Made by a program: the position numbers and the translations under genes. Below, in pieces: positions 23,834-35,658 of a DNA stretch of 64,000 bases. This stretch comes from Tetradesmus obliquus (taxonomy: Eukaryota; Chlorophyta; Chlorophyceae; Sphaeropleales; Scenedesmaceae). The notes beneath the pieces were generated by a model that saw only the letters and a program-made list of their open reading frames with translations, ran no database searches and had not been told where the DNA came from. Position 1 is the first letter of the stretch; the number at the start of each line of letters is the position of its first letter. The DNA lies in contig CP126205.1 in the NCBI GenBank assembly GCA_030272155.1, positions 310,001 to 374,000 of the forward strand, written 5' to 3'.

Positions 23834-24160
23834 GTCTAGCCAGGCTTTGCAGGGGGTGCTAGAGTGCATAGAATAGAGTATTGCGGTTGATACAGGACTG
23901 CAGCACAAGGCATGCCTGGCGAAGCCGGCTGCTGCGCGTGTTTACAGCGGACCTGCTGCGCGTGTTTACAGCGGACCTGCTGCGCGTGTTTACAGCCAGC
24001 TGCTGCGCGTGTTTACAGCCAGCTGCTGCGCGTGTTTACAGCCGGCTGCTGCGCGTGTTTGAAGCTGCTGTCAATCTAGCCGGGTTTTGCAGGGGGTGCT
24101 AGAGTGCATCGGGTGGAGCGCTGTGGATGACACAGGACTGCAGCACAAGGCATGGCTGGC
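23834..24160. repeat. 240-bp-spaced duplication enclosing a 23/24-bp minisatellite
   Basis: The segment at 23834-23920, containing AGGGGGTGCTAGAGTGCAT and ACAGGACTGCAGCACAAGG, is repeated at 24074-24160. Between the copies lie six units of GCTGCGCGTGTTTACAGC plus a GGACCT or CAGCT spacer (about 23927-24062). Confidence 0.9.
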
Positions 24161-24584
24161 GGTAGAGCTGCGCTGGTCGGCACGATTACTCTGCAGCTGA
24201 TGTTGCAAGATACCACTCATGCTGGCAGCTGAGGTTGAGTGTCATGCGACTCTTTGGGTTGTGCCAAGGCTGCTGCATACAGAACGCACAGCAGCTGCAG
24301 GCGTATGGTTGGTGTCAGTAGGGAGTAGCTGGTAGCTGATGCAGTGCCAGGGGATGGGTGCCAGGGTCAAGCGATTTAGTGTATAGGCACGTACAGCAGT
24401 TGTATTCCATGCAGGCAGGTGCACAACAATGCCTGCTCCGCTGGTGGTCAAGAGAATTTTGTAGGCAGGCGTGTGAATTTTCGTGGCTCTTGCACAGTGC
24501 ATGCACATGCACATTGCTCTCACTGCTCGCATGTGCAGCAACGCAATCTTGTTCTGCTCTTTTCTATTTGTGCACTGCACCGTA

Positions 24585-24925
24585 ATACTTTTGGTGCAGC
24601 ACCTGAACAGCAGCCTGCAGCTGAACAGCAGCCTGCTGCACCGCTTTGCATTGCATGGCATTTGCAGCTGAGCAGCACCTGAACAGCAGCCTGCTGCGCT
24701 GCTGCTCTGTTTGGCATTTGCAGCTGGACAGCAGCTAAACAGCAGCCTGCACCACTGCTGCTCTGTTTGGCATTTGCACCTGAACAGCAGCACGGCACCC
24801 TACTACTTTTGGTGCACATTTGAACAGCAGCCTGCAGCTGAACAGCAGCCTGCTGCACTGCTGCTCTGTTTGGCATTTGCAGCTGAACAGCAGCTGAGCC
24901 GCAGCCTGCTGCACTGCTTTGCATG
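24585..24925. repeat. CAG-rich higher-order minisatellite
   Basis: Units combine AACAGCAGCCTGCAGCTG, CTGCTGCTCTGTTTGGCATT and TTGCAGCTG blocks. A longer period of about 216 bp is visible because TACTTTTGGTGCA begins related blocks at about 24588 and 24805. Confidence 0.85.
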
Positions 24926-25714
24926 AATTGCATGCCTGGACCATTCGCATGAGGGAGTGTCCAGGCCAGCAGATCGCCTTAGGCTGTGGCATACATGTGT
25001 AGGCAGGGTATTGTCTCTGAGCACTTTCTGATTCAAGCAGATAATATGTTGGCTTTTGGTGAGTTGTGCGGCGCCACCAGCCCTGATCGCTCATTACTTG
25101 CTTGATGCTTGTCGCTCATTGTTTCAGTGTCGGCCAAAGGCTGTTGCATTGCTCATGTGCACTGGGCAGCAGGGGCAGAACACTGGCCTGCACGTGCTCC
25201 ACTTTTGTGCCAGCCTATACATTTGCTGAATGTCAATGCACACCACCCTGCAAGCAAGGCAGGCAGGGCAGTCTGTCTCTGTGTGCTCCTGTGTCAAGCG
25301 TACCGCGTTCATGATCAGCTGTTGTGTGTGTTTCTATTTCAGGGTGCATCGTAGCCATGCTTGTAGGTTGCGGGTTGTGATCGACCTATCTTTCCAGCAG
25401 CATACACTTGGGGCAACTGCAGGCATTGCATTGCATATGTGTGCGCTGACGCACGGCGTCTGCCTGCGTGTAGTAGCTGCGGGCCATGCCTCTTGCGGCT
25501 TCAGGCAGCAAGGGTTTGCTGCCATACTTTTCTGCCGCCAGCACAGTGGACAGGTAGCTCCTTGCTGGTTGTAGCTCTGCTGTAGCTCTTTGAGAAGGTG
25601 TGTTCAAGCTTGCAGGATTGTGCTGTCAGACCCATCTGTGCCGTGATGTGCCACGGGCGGCTGATGCTGCTGTTTCCACCCTGAGCGCACTGCGCTGTGG
25701 GTGTTTTGCGGCCT

Positions 25715-26010
25715 GGTGGCGGTTGCAGCCCTAGGCCCAGGCAGGCTGCATGGACCGTTAGCTCTATGGTACCTGTGTGGGAAGGTGTGTGCAAAGTGTG
25801 AGAATAGCTTGGTCCGTGGCTTGGCAGCTGTGGGAGTTTTGCTGTCTGATGGCGGCTGCAGTGCTTGGCGCAGGCAGGTTGCATGGACGGGTAGCTCTAT
25901 GGTACCTGTGTGGGAAGGTTCTTATGGTGAGAACAACTTGGTCCGTGGTTGGGCAGCTGTGGGGGTTTTATGGTCTGATGAAGGCTGCAGCCGTGGGCGC
26001 AGGCAGGCAG
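25715..26010. repeat. About 2.4 copies of a roughly 130-bp tandem repeat
   Basis: Shared blocks are TAGCTCTATGGTACCTGTG, TGGGAAGGT and CTTGGTCCGTGG, then a GGCAGCTGTGGG...TCTGATG...GGCTGCAG segment followed by GCGCAGGCAGG. The first unit starts near 25715 and the third is partial. Confidence 0.85.
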
Positions 26011-26814
26011 TGAGCTGGATGGAGCACCAGTAGGCAGTTAACTGCATGGCTCCACAGCCAGCAGCAGGACTTCTGCAGCAGGCATTTTGCATGACGCATT
26101 CTGAGGTCCGGCGAGCTGAGGGATCGGAGCAGTGCAGCAGTGTAGTCAGTCGTTCAGTTGAGCTGGCAAGCTAGGCCAGGAATCATTCTGCATTTGTGGC
26201 AGTGTCCTTTGACAGTCTATTGCAGCAGGCAGCAGGTTGATTGTTGATGTAAGCATGGCATGGTGAGGAGCGTCACCATTGGAAAGATTTGGTTGAAGCG
26301 CTCGTGCTTTCCTGGCGATGCATGTACTGGTTGTATCCGGGGATGTCAGGATAGAGATGCATGGTCAACTTTAGCAGCAGCAGCAGCAGCAGTAGGAGCA
26401 GCAGTACGAGCAGCGCAGATGCAGCTTGCATAGTTCACAAGAGCTGTAGCCTTGTCATCAGCACGGGGTCCTGGCTTGTCTGCACTGCTATTCCGTTTTG
26501 ATAGCGGGTACAGGGGCAGTTGCTGGTTTTGCTGATTTATGCGGTGCGTTTGCGGCTTTGATTTAAAGCAGCAACTGTGATCTGCACTGCTCTTTGAGCC
26601 AGGTTTGGGTGCCTTTGCTGCGCGCTTTATGGCGCTTTTGGCTTTGGATGTGGTGCTGTGGTCAAACAGCAGCTGCTGATGTTGCAGGCAACAGCACATG
26701 CTTTGGCTTAATGCCGTTCACACTGTGCATGCACTGCTGTCTGCATGCATCAATCGAGCAGGGATGTGCTTGCTCATGCACCCGGCCCCGGCGTTCACAC
26801 TGCTATAGCTGGTC

Positions 26815-26837
26815 TTTACTTTACTTTACTTTACTTT
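26815..26837. repeat. (TTTAC)4 microsatellite
   Basis: Four perfect TTTAC units followed by TTT. Confidence 0.95.
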
Positions 26838-28206
26838 GCGTCTATGCTGCGCTGCAGCGATCAACAGTTACTTTGTTTCGAGGGTGAATGCAGTGCGATT
26901 GTCACCAGCTGTACTTATCAGGAATGCAGTATGCGAGGCCCTGCCTACAGCTGCTGTCACACTGCATGCATTACACATCATGCTGGCTGTCAGCAGCAGC
27001 TGGAGCCAAGTGCAGCTTTGATGCATTTGGCAGGCTGCAGTGTGCTCTCATTGAGAGTACGCCGAAGCAGGGAGAGTACGCTGAAGCTGTGGTACGCTGG
27101 TGTGCAGGCAGATTTTATTTGCAAAACGAGGTGCGCCGTATGTAGTGTATGTATGTATATTTATGTCTTGGGTCTCACTGTTGTGCAGAGTTGCGGCAGC
27201 TGCAGGGAGTCTGCTGCACAGTATTGCAGCACCCGCAAGCGGTGCTGTGCATGCATGCGTGCGTGTGTTGTGTTTGGGTTGCTGTGCTCTGTGGCTTCAG
27301 CTGCAGAGCTGGCACTGGCCAGTCCTCATGTGTATGCCACAGCCAGTTGCACTGCATGATATTTATCTTGTTTTCCTGGGGTTGTCCTACTCTACGGTGC
27401 ATGCTGCCCCGCACTTCTATGTATGTGAGGGTTTTACTGAAGCAGGCAGGGATTGACACGCGCAGCAACAGCAGTAGGCACAGCGCGTCGTGTGTGGCCA
27501 GAGTTGCATTGCTGACAGATACCGCAACACGTTGGTGAGCTGCATTTGCCAGAAGATGCGTGGTTTTGAGGCGGTGGCGGTAGTGCAGCATGGCATTTGC
27601 TGCAGGTGACTGCTGCTGCCGCCCTGCAGTACACATGGCATCTGATACTTCCCCGACGCTTGTGGCTGCAGATTTTGGGTGCCAAAGTACGCGCCAGCAG
27701 TGCGATTACGTTATGTTATGTTACATGGATTTATGCGGTATGACTGAAGGGCGTGAGACCCGGGCGCGCGGCGTGTTTTGTTCTGTAACTAGGGGCAGCA
27801 CTACTTGATATGTGGGCAAGCGAAGCTGAAGCCACGGCATATTGATACGTGCTGTTACGTTGCGTTTTCGCACATGCTCTGCAACAACATGGCAAGCGCT
27901 GTGGAGGCACGTGGTATGTATGCACCGTCACATGCAGCGCAGCGCTGTGGTGTACTGATTGGATGGGCTGATGCAGCATGCGCTAGCGCTGCTGCTGTGT
28001 TGACAATGGCAGCTGCTGCACGGTACTGTCCAGCCCGCCACCCATTGCACTGCCTGCAATGCCATGTGCTCTGACAGACAGACGCTCGGTATGCAGCGTG
28101 CTTGAGTGTTGACAGTGATTTTTTGTGCCGCAGCATGTGTCACAAGATGAGTGCTGTTGTGTGCGCAGGCGTGCAGAATCTGCAGCCGCTGCATGCTAAG
28201 CCTGGC

Positions 28207-28296
28207 ACATGTGCTGTGCAGCGCACATGGGCTGTGCAGCGCACATGTGCTGTGCAGCGCACATGTGCTGTGCAGCGCACATGTGCTGTGCAGCGC
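28207..28296. repeat. Five 18-bp self-complementary tandem units
   Basis: The unit is ACATGTGCTGTGCAGCGC with one variant base in the second copy. Each unit contains TGTGCAGCGCACA across the junction, a five-base-pair palindrome around AGC, so the array can form serial small hairpins on either strand. Confidence 0.92.
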
Positions 28297-28696
28297 AGGC
28301 TGCTGAATATGATGGGCAGCGTGTATTTTGCAGACATCTTCAAGCAGTTTCATTTACGACCATGGCACGCGTGCTGTAGAGCTGCAGCAGTTGAGTAGGC
28401 TCCAGTGCCTGCCAGCAACAGCCACGACGGTGAGCTGCCATCTGGCGCTGTAATATGATTAACCTTCAAGCAGTGTGTAACAAGTGCAACAACAAGCTTG
28501 CTTGCTGCGTTGGCAACGAATGCCCTAGTCAGGATGATTCGGCAGCACAGCTGGCATCGCTGGTACAGTATGCCCCACATTGCATGCAACGCGCTGTAAC
28601 ATAAGACGCAGCCCGCTTCCTGAGGGCCCAAGTTGAACCACCACTACGACAAAGACGGTCTCTTGCATTTACACAAGCAGCCAAGGGTTCAGAATT

Positions 28697-30786
28697 TCAA
28701 AATGGGTAGCAGCTGCGCAGGCGTGCAACTGCAGCCACTCTTCTGCCACCGCCAGCCGCATGATGAACACAGGCAGATGGTGGCAGTGCTCGCACGCAGC
28801 TCATCCCACTCAATCTACCATACGTGTTCTGCAGCCTGCTGCTGTTTGTGCCTACAGCCCTGCTGCTGTCTCTGCTGCCTGCCCGCTGCTGCTGCCCAGC
28901 TCGTAATCTGTTGGTAGATGTTGCCAGCACAACTTGAGGTGTCCGCCCCAAGGGACTGCAGTAGCTACGTGAGGCCTGGCAGAAGACATGCTGCGCATGC
29001 CGCTGCCTCTGCCACAGCTGCTGCTGCTGCTGCTGCTGTTGGTGCCCTAGCAGATGGTGCCGCTGCTGCTGCTGGGGTTGCTGCAACAAGCCACCCTGCC
29101 ACAGACTTGCCCTTGGCGTGGACGGGACACCAGCTGGCTGCTGTGCATTCTGACCAGCAGCGCCTGCAGCAGCCTCCATGCTTGCCCTTGCATCACTACT
29201 GCTGCTGCTGCTGCCGCCGCCAGGACCACAGCCAGCATCATCGTCGTCACCATCATCCCCATCTCTAGCCTGCTGCTGCTGCTGCTGCTGCCGCCGCTGC
29301 TGCGCCACAAGCAGCAGCTCGCGCTGCCGCTGGCGCTGCCGCTGCAGCAGCGCCTTGTCCCTGTCAGACAGCAGCACATCAGCAGGCACCTCATCCGGAT
29401 CATACAGCACCACATTGCCACCCTGCCGCACCTGCACGTGTAAACACGCAAGTGTTGTCAGCGACCCAGGCAGCAGTACATATAGAGCCTTAGCGAGTGT
29501 GAAGTCTATTACAAGGATAACGAGGTTTTTGGCTCTTGACAGCCTCGCCAGAACCTGTGTAGACCACAGATCGTGTCAGGCTAAGTAAGTAGGTGCTCTT
29601 GAGAAAGCTGTACAGCTGACACTGTGAATGACAGTGTGACAGCAAAACCTCGGCAGGCACCTCATCAGCATCATACCAGTTTTCATCAAATATTTTGCCC
29701 TGCCGCACCTGCACCATCCACTCATCCCCGAGCTGCACCAGCTGGCCCCTGCTGCCAAGCAAGCCGCCGCTGCTGCTGCTGCTGCCGCGCCGCGGCCCCA
29801 GCACCCCTCCAAGCAGGCCTACTGCAGGGCCCAGCAGCAGCCGCACAGCAGCTGCAGCAGCGCTGCTGGCGACCTCTGTCGCCACCTCCATTGCTTCTGC
29901 AGCGTCTGGCAACAACTTGCTGCTGCTGCTGCTGTTAGGTGCTGCAGCTTGTGCCTCTACAGGGATTGGCTGCTGCTGCTGCTGGCTGCTTTTTGCCTGG
30001 AACCTGCTAGGCGGTGCTGCTGTCAACATGGCCTCCTCTGCAGCACTGCTGCTGCTGCTGCTGCCAGCTGCAGCAGGCAGCTCACTGCCAGTGTCGCCTG
30101 CGGATGCATCACCTGCAGCCGTTACAGCTGCAGCCACACCTAGCCGCATCACAAGCAGCTCTGCATCTGTGCTGGTAAACTCCTGCTGGGCCCCAGCCCC
30201 AGCAGACACTGCTGCTGCTGCTGCTGCTGATCCTGGCAGTAGCTGTCCTGATCCATCCTGCTGCTGCTGCTGCTGCTGCTGCTGAGGCCCAAACTGTCGC
30301 CGCTGCGAGAGCTGCTTGCTGTAGTACCCCGGCAAGATTGCTGCTGCGCTGAAGCCTGCTTTCTGGTACAGTCTGCGCGCTGGGGCATTGCTGTCCTGCA
30401 CATGCAGGAACAGCAGCGACGCCCTGCAGGCGGAAACAGCGGAAGCACAGCAGGACAGCACAGTATGAGTGCGGAGTGGTGAGCATGCAGCAGCATTGGG
30501 CTGTCTGCTGTGCGTGTGAGAGCCGCTTCAGCTGCACCTGCCTTGGTTAACACGGCATCAAACACCAACAGCTGCTCAGCAGCAGCGACTCCAGCGTGAG
30601 GCCATGCAATTCACAAGTCGGCTGTTGCTGCTGCTGATGATGACGATGATCCTACTGCTGCTTCTGCTGCTCACCCGCGCGTGCGTGCGTGTGTCTTGAC
30701 CTGCTTGATGAGCCTGCTGGCCACGCCACGCCGCCTGAAATCAGGCACCACCCCCAGCAGCACTACTTCCAGCGCCAACGCATCAG

Positions 30787-30836
<50 letters not shown>

Positions 30837-30876
30837 GCGCCAGCATGTGCTTCAGGCTGCGCGCTGCTGCTTGACC

Positions 30877-30914
<38 letters not shown>

Positions 30915-31862
30915 GGCGCTCCATCTGGCTGCTCTGCTGCTGCTGCTGCTGACTGTGACAGCGTGGCGCTGAGGTACTGTGACTCCTGCAAGGCAGCAGC
31001 AGGCCCACCAGCGATTGTGTGAGAACCAGTGCTCGAGTGAAAACAGCGCCCACTTGGCGGGACTTCTGCACAGCGCTCGCTGTGTTGAGCATTGCCTTAT
31101 GCAGATTAAACGTTGTCTGACATCCTGTGCCTGATTCAGACCCAAGCACTAGCAGAACCTGCATAGATAGCTGCTGCCAGCGCAATTGCAAGCAACTGCA
31201 AGCACACTGCACATCTTGCGGGATGCCTGAGCGCCTGCCGCACTGCTGCTCACCATGCTGTCACCTGCTGCTGCTGCTGCTGCTGCCGCTGCTGCTGCTG
31301 CTGCTGCTTCTGGCCTCACCTGAGGGAACTCCTGCACACTGCCTAGTGCTGCTGCCACGAAGCCCACAATACGCTCCTCGCCAGAGCTTGATGATGCCAC
31401 AGCAGCCAGGCAGAACCACCTGCACACACCACACAGCAATCAGCAAGCAGCAAGGGGATGCTGCCGCACACAGCGCCACAGTAGAGGTGCACATGGGAGC
31501 TGAAACGGTTGCGTTGCTGACTGTGTTTGCTGGTGTGATGTTGACGGCTGCAGGTGCTGCAGCTGGCTGCTGCTGGCATACCTGTCAGAACTGATGATGT
31601 CCTTCAGGCTGAGATCATGGGCGTCAAAAGCGAACAGAAAAGCACTTGCAGCCTGACACCACAGCGGTACAGGTAAGCAGGGGTGAGTTGAGGTCAGCAT
31701 GCGTTGTTGCACAGCTGCACAGGTGTGTTGGAGAGGTTGACAGTAGAGGCTGCAGCAGGTGAACAGGTGACAGCTGCCTGCACAGGTGAAACATCCCACC
31801 TGTAGTTCATGCAAATCCTGTGGTCTGATAAACCGGTGGTAAAAGCGCTGTCGCTGCGCCAT
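28697..31862 (-). CDS. NAA60: GNAT N-terminal acetyltransferase, NAA60-like, with long Gln/Ala/Ser tail
   Basis: Predicted to acetylate protein N-termini from acetyl-CoA; NAA60 enzymes act at Golgi or plasma membrane (family knowledge). Minus-strand exons: 31862-31800, 31652-31582, 31419-31320, 30985-30675, 30423-29709, 29431-28697. They join in phase to 664 codons. The exon chain follows NAA60 order: RFIRPQDLHELQ (helix 1), FLFAFDAHDLSLKDIISSD, RWFCLAAVASS with ERIVGFVAAAL (beta 4), EVVLLGVVPDFRRRGVASRL (acetyl-CoA loop, near residues 155-170), then SLLFLHVQDSNAPARRLYQK and LPGYYS (motif B, about 184-215). Poly-Ser and poly-Ala insertions break the domain between beta 4 and motif A. The C-terminal two thirds is Gln/Ser/Ala-rich. 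Start ATG at 31862 was chosen because the open frame upstream has only non-ATG codons. The last 80 residues could include a retained intron. Divergent with the gene at 32277. Confidence 0.72.
29643..29709 (-). repeat. Copy of the last-exon start in the final intron of the NAA60-like gene
   Basis: After the donor at 29709 the intron begins VRQGKIFDENWYDADEVPAE when read in frame, a diverged copy of VRQGGNVVLYDPDEVPADVL that opens the last exon at 29431. Both copies start with GTGCGGCAGGG, which doubles as the donor here and the exon start there. Confidence 0.85.
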
Positions 31863-32276
31863 CAGGCTGCTGTTTTTCAAGAGGGCGCGCACTGCTCAGG
31901 AACACGACTCCGATGTCATGCAAAGCGCATTCGCAAACGCTTCATTTCAAAACGCTTATGATTGGACATCTCATGCTGCAGCTCAACATCAATATGTTCT
32001 TCCACATCAACCACAAGAGTTCACAAGACATGACACGCTGGTGGGTGACGTCTGGTGAAGACCCCAAACGCTGCAACCCTGCGTGTTACATTCACATCCA
32101 CCAACGAATTACTTTCGTTGATCTCGTTTGCATCTTGAGCGCCCACCCTGACATTCACGCCCCGCCTCAGTTCGCAAACACGGCTTTACAAGCTGCCACA
32201 GACTGATTTTACTGCAGCTCTTTTTTTTCTTACTGATTCATATTGAGGCGTGACAGTTGCAAAACCAGCAGCCAGG
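31863..32276. promoter_or_regulatory. Shared 5' region of two divergent genes
   Basis: The 414 bp lies between the start codons of the acetyltransferase (minus) and the Clp-N protein (plus), so it must hold both promoters and 5' UTRs. It is less GC-rich than its flanks and includes a short T run at 32220-32230. No clear TATA box was identified. Confidence 0.55.
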
Positions 32277-33223
32277 ATGTTCACCCCGATTCAGCGACGT
32301 GCGCTTGGTGCTTCCGTCTCAGCAGGGGCATCCACCCCACGGGTGATGTCCTGTCGCAATCAAGCTGCAGGAAGGGTGCGCTCGGCAAAGGCGGAGCAGC
32401 CCACGCTGCAACAGGAGCAGGAGGCACAGCTGCTGCAGGCTGCTTTCAATGCCTCCCTGGAGAGGATTGTTGGGGCCATGCCAGGAAGTGAGCAGCTGTC
32501 CAATTAGTTTCCACACACTCTCTCTGTACATAGTTTGCTCATCTAGCAAAGTCGTGTTGCACAGAGGCAGCTTGGTGCTACCATGGCAATGTTTGCAGCT
32601 CAGCGCCCGATTGCATCAGCGCTCATGCTCACATGTGCACCACCCCTGACAAGCATGTCGCTGGGCGTTGCTGGCAGCTGCTCTCAGCCCCCCAACAATT
32701 TGGTTTCTCCAGTCAAGGCCAGCGCTGATGCACTGCAATACCAATGTGCCTGCTGGTTTCCTGCAGGCGCTGAGAGCAGCGTGGAGGAGATTGGCCGCCT
32801 GGCGCTGCTGCACTCCACGCAGCGCCGATTCAGCCGCACCCACATGAACACAGTCAACATGTCTCTCGAGGTGCGATGCCAGTCTTCCTGCAGCCTGCTG
32901 TGGACAGCAGGTGCTGCGGGGCTGGTTGAGCGACCTGTGCGCCTGGTGTGCCCCTCTGTCAGCAGTGGTGTGGTGCCTGTCATTCGATGAGTGCTTGGGT
33001 GTCGCAGCAGCATACTGCAGTGGCAGCAAGAGTTTGCGCAGCTGCCTTGCATACAGAGCTGGGTGTCAGCGGGCTGGATCCTACTCTTGCACACGGCAGG
33101 GGCTGCTGTGATGCACACTCACCCTGCTGCCTGTATCTGTCCGCTCTGGCTGCAGGAAGATGACTCACCAGCCAGCATCTGTGAGCAGCTGCCGCTTTCA
33201 CAGCTGGCCTTCAAGGTGAGCCG

Positions 33224-33283
<60 letters not shown>

Positions 33284-34908
33284 CAGCAGCCAGGATGTGG
33301 TTAGTAGTTCTGCTTTGCAGCATGCATGTCTTCTGCCCCGCAACCCGTTGCTCATCATCTGCTGTGTGAGCGGCCAGCTTGCAGGACTGCTGCAATGCCA
33401 GCCAGCAGACAATCCAAGGGCAGCGTAGCACAAGGGTCAGATATCAACTTCCAGCTGCTGCTGACACATGCACCTGCAACGTGCTGCTTGCTGCTGCCAC
33501 CAGGCGCTCCTGCGTGCCAGCCTGGCAGCTGCGCGGCTCAACCACCGCTACCTCACCACACCACACATCCTGCTGGGCCTCTTGTCAGCCAGCTGCAGCA
33601 GCAGCAGCAGCAGCGATGCAACCGCCCAGTGTGGTGCAGCCTGCCTAGCGCCAGCCGCTGGGCGCTATGCGGATGCAGAAGCTGCTGTGCGGGCGATGAT
33701 TGACGGGCCCAACAGCACTGCCGTTAGTGCTGCTGTGGGCGCCGCAGCCAGCATGATGACGCAGTCAAGGGGCCTTGACGCAGTGGCCTGGTGCGGGGAG
33801 CTGTCAGCGCGAGCACAGGCGGTGCTGCTGGCTGCAGAGCAGCTGAGGCAGCAGTCAGGTGGGGATGCGGCTTAAGCTGTGTACATGCACGGCTGGCTTG
33901 TGAGCCGGCGGGGTGTCTCTGTTGTCCCTTGTTGGAGGGGGCGGGGGGGGGGGGGGCAATCTGCAGGATGCGGCTTCAGCTGTACACAGATATGGCTCGC
34001 TTGTGGGCTTGCGGGGTGCGGCACGCGCCTTTCGGCCGATGGATTGAAGTTACAGGTTGGGCAATAGCTGGCTGCCCCGATTGCATGCGCGCTGTTTCGC
34101 CCGCATGCAATGCTGCACGGCTGCTGGCACGGCTGCTCTGCCGTCCTTGGCATGCAGCAGTTTGAAACAAGTACGGCTGTTAGCTGGGGTGACTCTGAAA
34201 TGTGCCTGCCTGCTTTTCGCCGCCCCTGCTGCTGCGCTGCGCTGCCTGGCCTCAGGCCACCCCCTCCTCAGCAGCAGCCACCTGCTGTCAGCGCTGCTGC
34301 AGGAGTCGGCCAGCTCGCAGCAGCCCTGGGTGGGCAGCCTGCTGAATCAGCTGCAGCTGGATGCAGCCAGCATGCAGCAGCAGCTGCAGCAGCAGCTGCG
34401 TGCTGACGCGGTAGCTGGGGATGCAGCTGCAGCAGAGGACTGCGTGCTGTGTGAGCCAGTGGGGTTCCTGCATGAGGTGTTCTACCAGAGCCTGCTCAGG
34501 TGAGGCTGCAGGACATGCACCTGCTGATGTGCAGCATGTAGAGCCTGCTCAGGTGAGGCTGCAGGACATGCACCTGCTGATGTGCAGCACATACAGCCGC
34601 AGCAACAGCTGAGGTGTGAAGAGACCGCCATCCACTGCTTCAGTTTAGCACAGGTGATGTGCAGTTGGGCTGTGCATCACACCGCATGCTTTATGTGATG
34701 CTTGTGAGGTCGGCGGTGCCAAAGCAGCTGGGGGCTGGAGTCTGCACCATGATGCAATGCAGCTGACATGCTTTTGTACTGTGCACTGCTTCGTGGTGTG
34801 TTGCGCTTTGCCATGCAAACTAACAGTGAGCCATGATGCTGCTGCATGCCCTGTCGTTGCAGGTCCCTGGCGCCCGCTGCTCCTGCTGCCAGCTACAGCC
34901 TCAACTGA
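32277..34908 (+). CDS. Plastid Clp-N-domain protein, ClpT-like
   Basis: Probably an accessory subunit of the chloroplast ClpP/R protease (family knowledge; inferred from domain content). Exons: 32277-32487, 32767-32870, 33156-33215, 33504-33858, 34256-34499, 34863-34908. They keep phase to 339 codons. Residues 1 to about 45 are Ser/Ala/Arg-rich with almost no acidic residues, as in plastid transit peptides. Two Clp-N repeats are visible: FKALLRASLAAARLNHRY with TTPHILLGLL (about 124-153), and ARAQAVLLAAEQLRQQ joined across an intron to GHPLLSSSHLLSALLQ (about 226-259), followed by LLNQLQLDAASMQQQL. There is no Walker A or B, so it is not a ClpC/ClpB ATPase. The donor at 34499 reads AG/GTGA, so intron retention stops translation at once (325 residues). 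Chlamydomonas CLPT3/CLPT4 are the obvious comparators. Confidence 0.66.
33937..33956 (+). repeat. Poly-G tract (G4 G C G14) in an intron
   Basis: The intron after 33858 contains GGGGG, C, then fourteen consecutive G on the sense strand. It could form G-quadruplex structure in the transcript; its exact length may be unreliable in an assembly. Confidence 0.9.
34487..34596 (+). repeat. 55-bp perfect-like tandem duplication over the last donor of the Clp-N gene
   Basis: The segment GAGCCTGCTCAGGTGAGGCT and the following bases to GATGTGCAGCA is present twice back to back, giving two identical donors. It is far less diverged than other boundary copies, so it looks recent. Confidence 0.9.
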
Positions 34909-35658
34909 AGCAGCGGCAGCCCCAGGCTGTTGCCCTGGTGTTGTTGCTAGTGCGGCAGGCAGCAATGAAAAGGGCTACTGTGACAGCCGCCACGGTTGTT
35001 GTTGAGCATGGTGGCGCTTGTGTGTTCTGTTGTATGTGTATGTGGCCTTGTGTATCTGGCCTTGGTGTTTTGCCTTGCGACTTCAGGTGGTGGTTGGTTG
35101 TGTACCACATGCGTCAAGCATGAAGTTCATGCTGTGTGCATGGCTGTTGTGCATGAAGGGCCGTGTATTTTTCAAGGATGGTTGTAGCATAGAATGTGCT
35201 GTGGTTGGCTGTATGTTGTGTGGCTGACTGACCGGACCGCGAGCTGGGTGGATCACCTGTGATGCTGTTTGTGTCTGGCCTCGTTTTTCTTGGCACGTCA
35301 GAATTGCAGTGTGAACCACCTGAACATCACTGGGCCCCTTCAATTTTCGAATCCTACCATCACATGCATGTTATGGAGTAGCATCATCGACGCAAACACA
35401 TCTTCACAGGTGCAGCCTCTGTTTCTGCACGGCGCGTGCCGCACATTACCAGCGGTGTGTTGGCCGCACCGATGCTGGATCTATGCACATGTTGCTTGAG
35501 TGCCTGCAGAATGTAAGACGCGACTATGCAACAGTGTGTATATTCTTGAAACGTGCAGCACGTCCTGTGTTGCAGGTTAGCATAGAAGGCACGTGTACTG
35601 GTGCCTCTTGTCACTGAGCAGGCCTGTGGCGTCGCGATCTGGCGAGCATCAAGAATTG

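Larger units (their letters stand above)
23129..28696. other. 5.6 kb without a supported gene, rich in local repeats
   Basis: No protein motif or consistent exon chain was found on either strand. The stretch could contain a long 3' UTR, non-coding RNA or decayed sequence. Local tandem repeats dominate at 23.8-24.2, 24.6-24.9, 25.7-26.0 and 28.2 kb (listed separately). Confidence 0.6.

Noticed and set aside
28207..28296. Regular short repeats as a CRISPR array
   Set aside because: Units are contiguous with no spacers, and the genome is eukaryotic.
33222..33290. Long CAG run after KVSRSSSS as a poly-Ser exon part of the Clp-N protein
   Set aside because: The donor at 33215 (AAG/GTGAGC) precedes it, and joining to 33504 restores the Clp-N helix (FKALLRASLAAARLNH).
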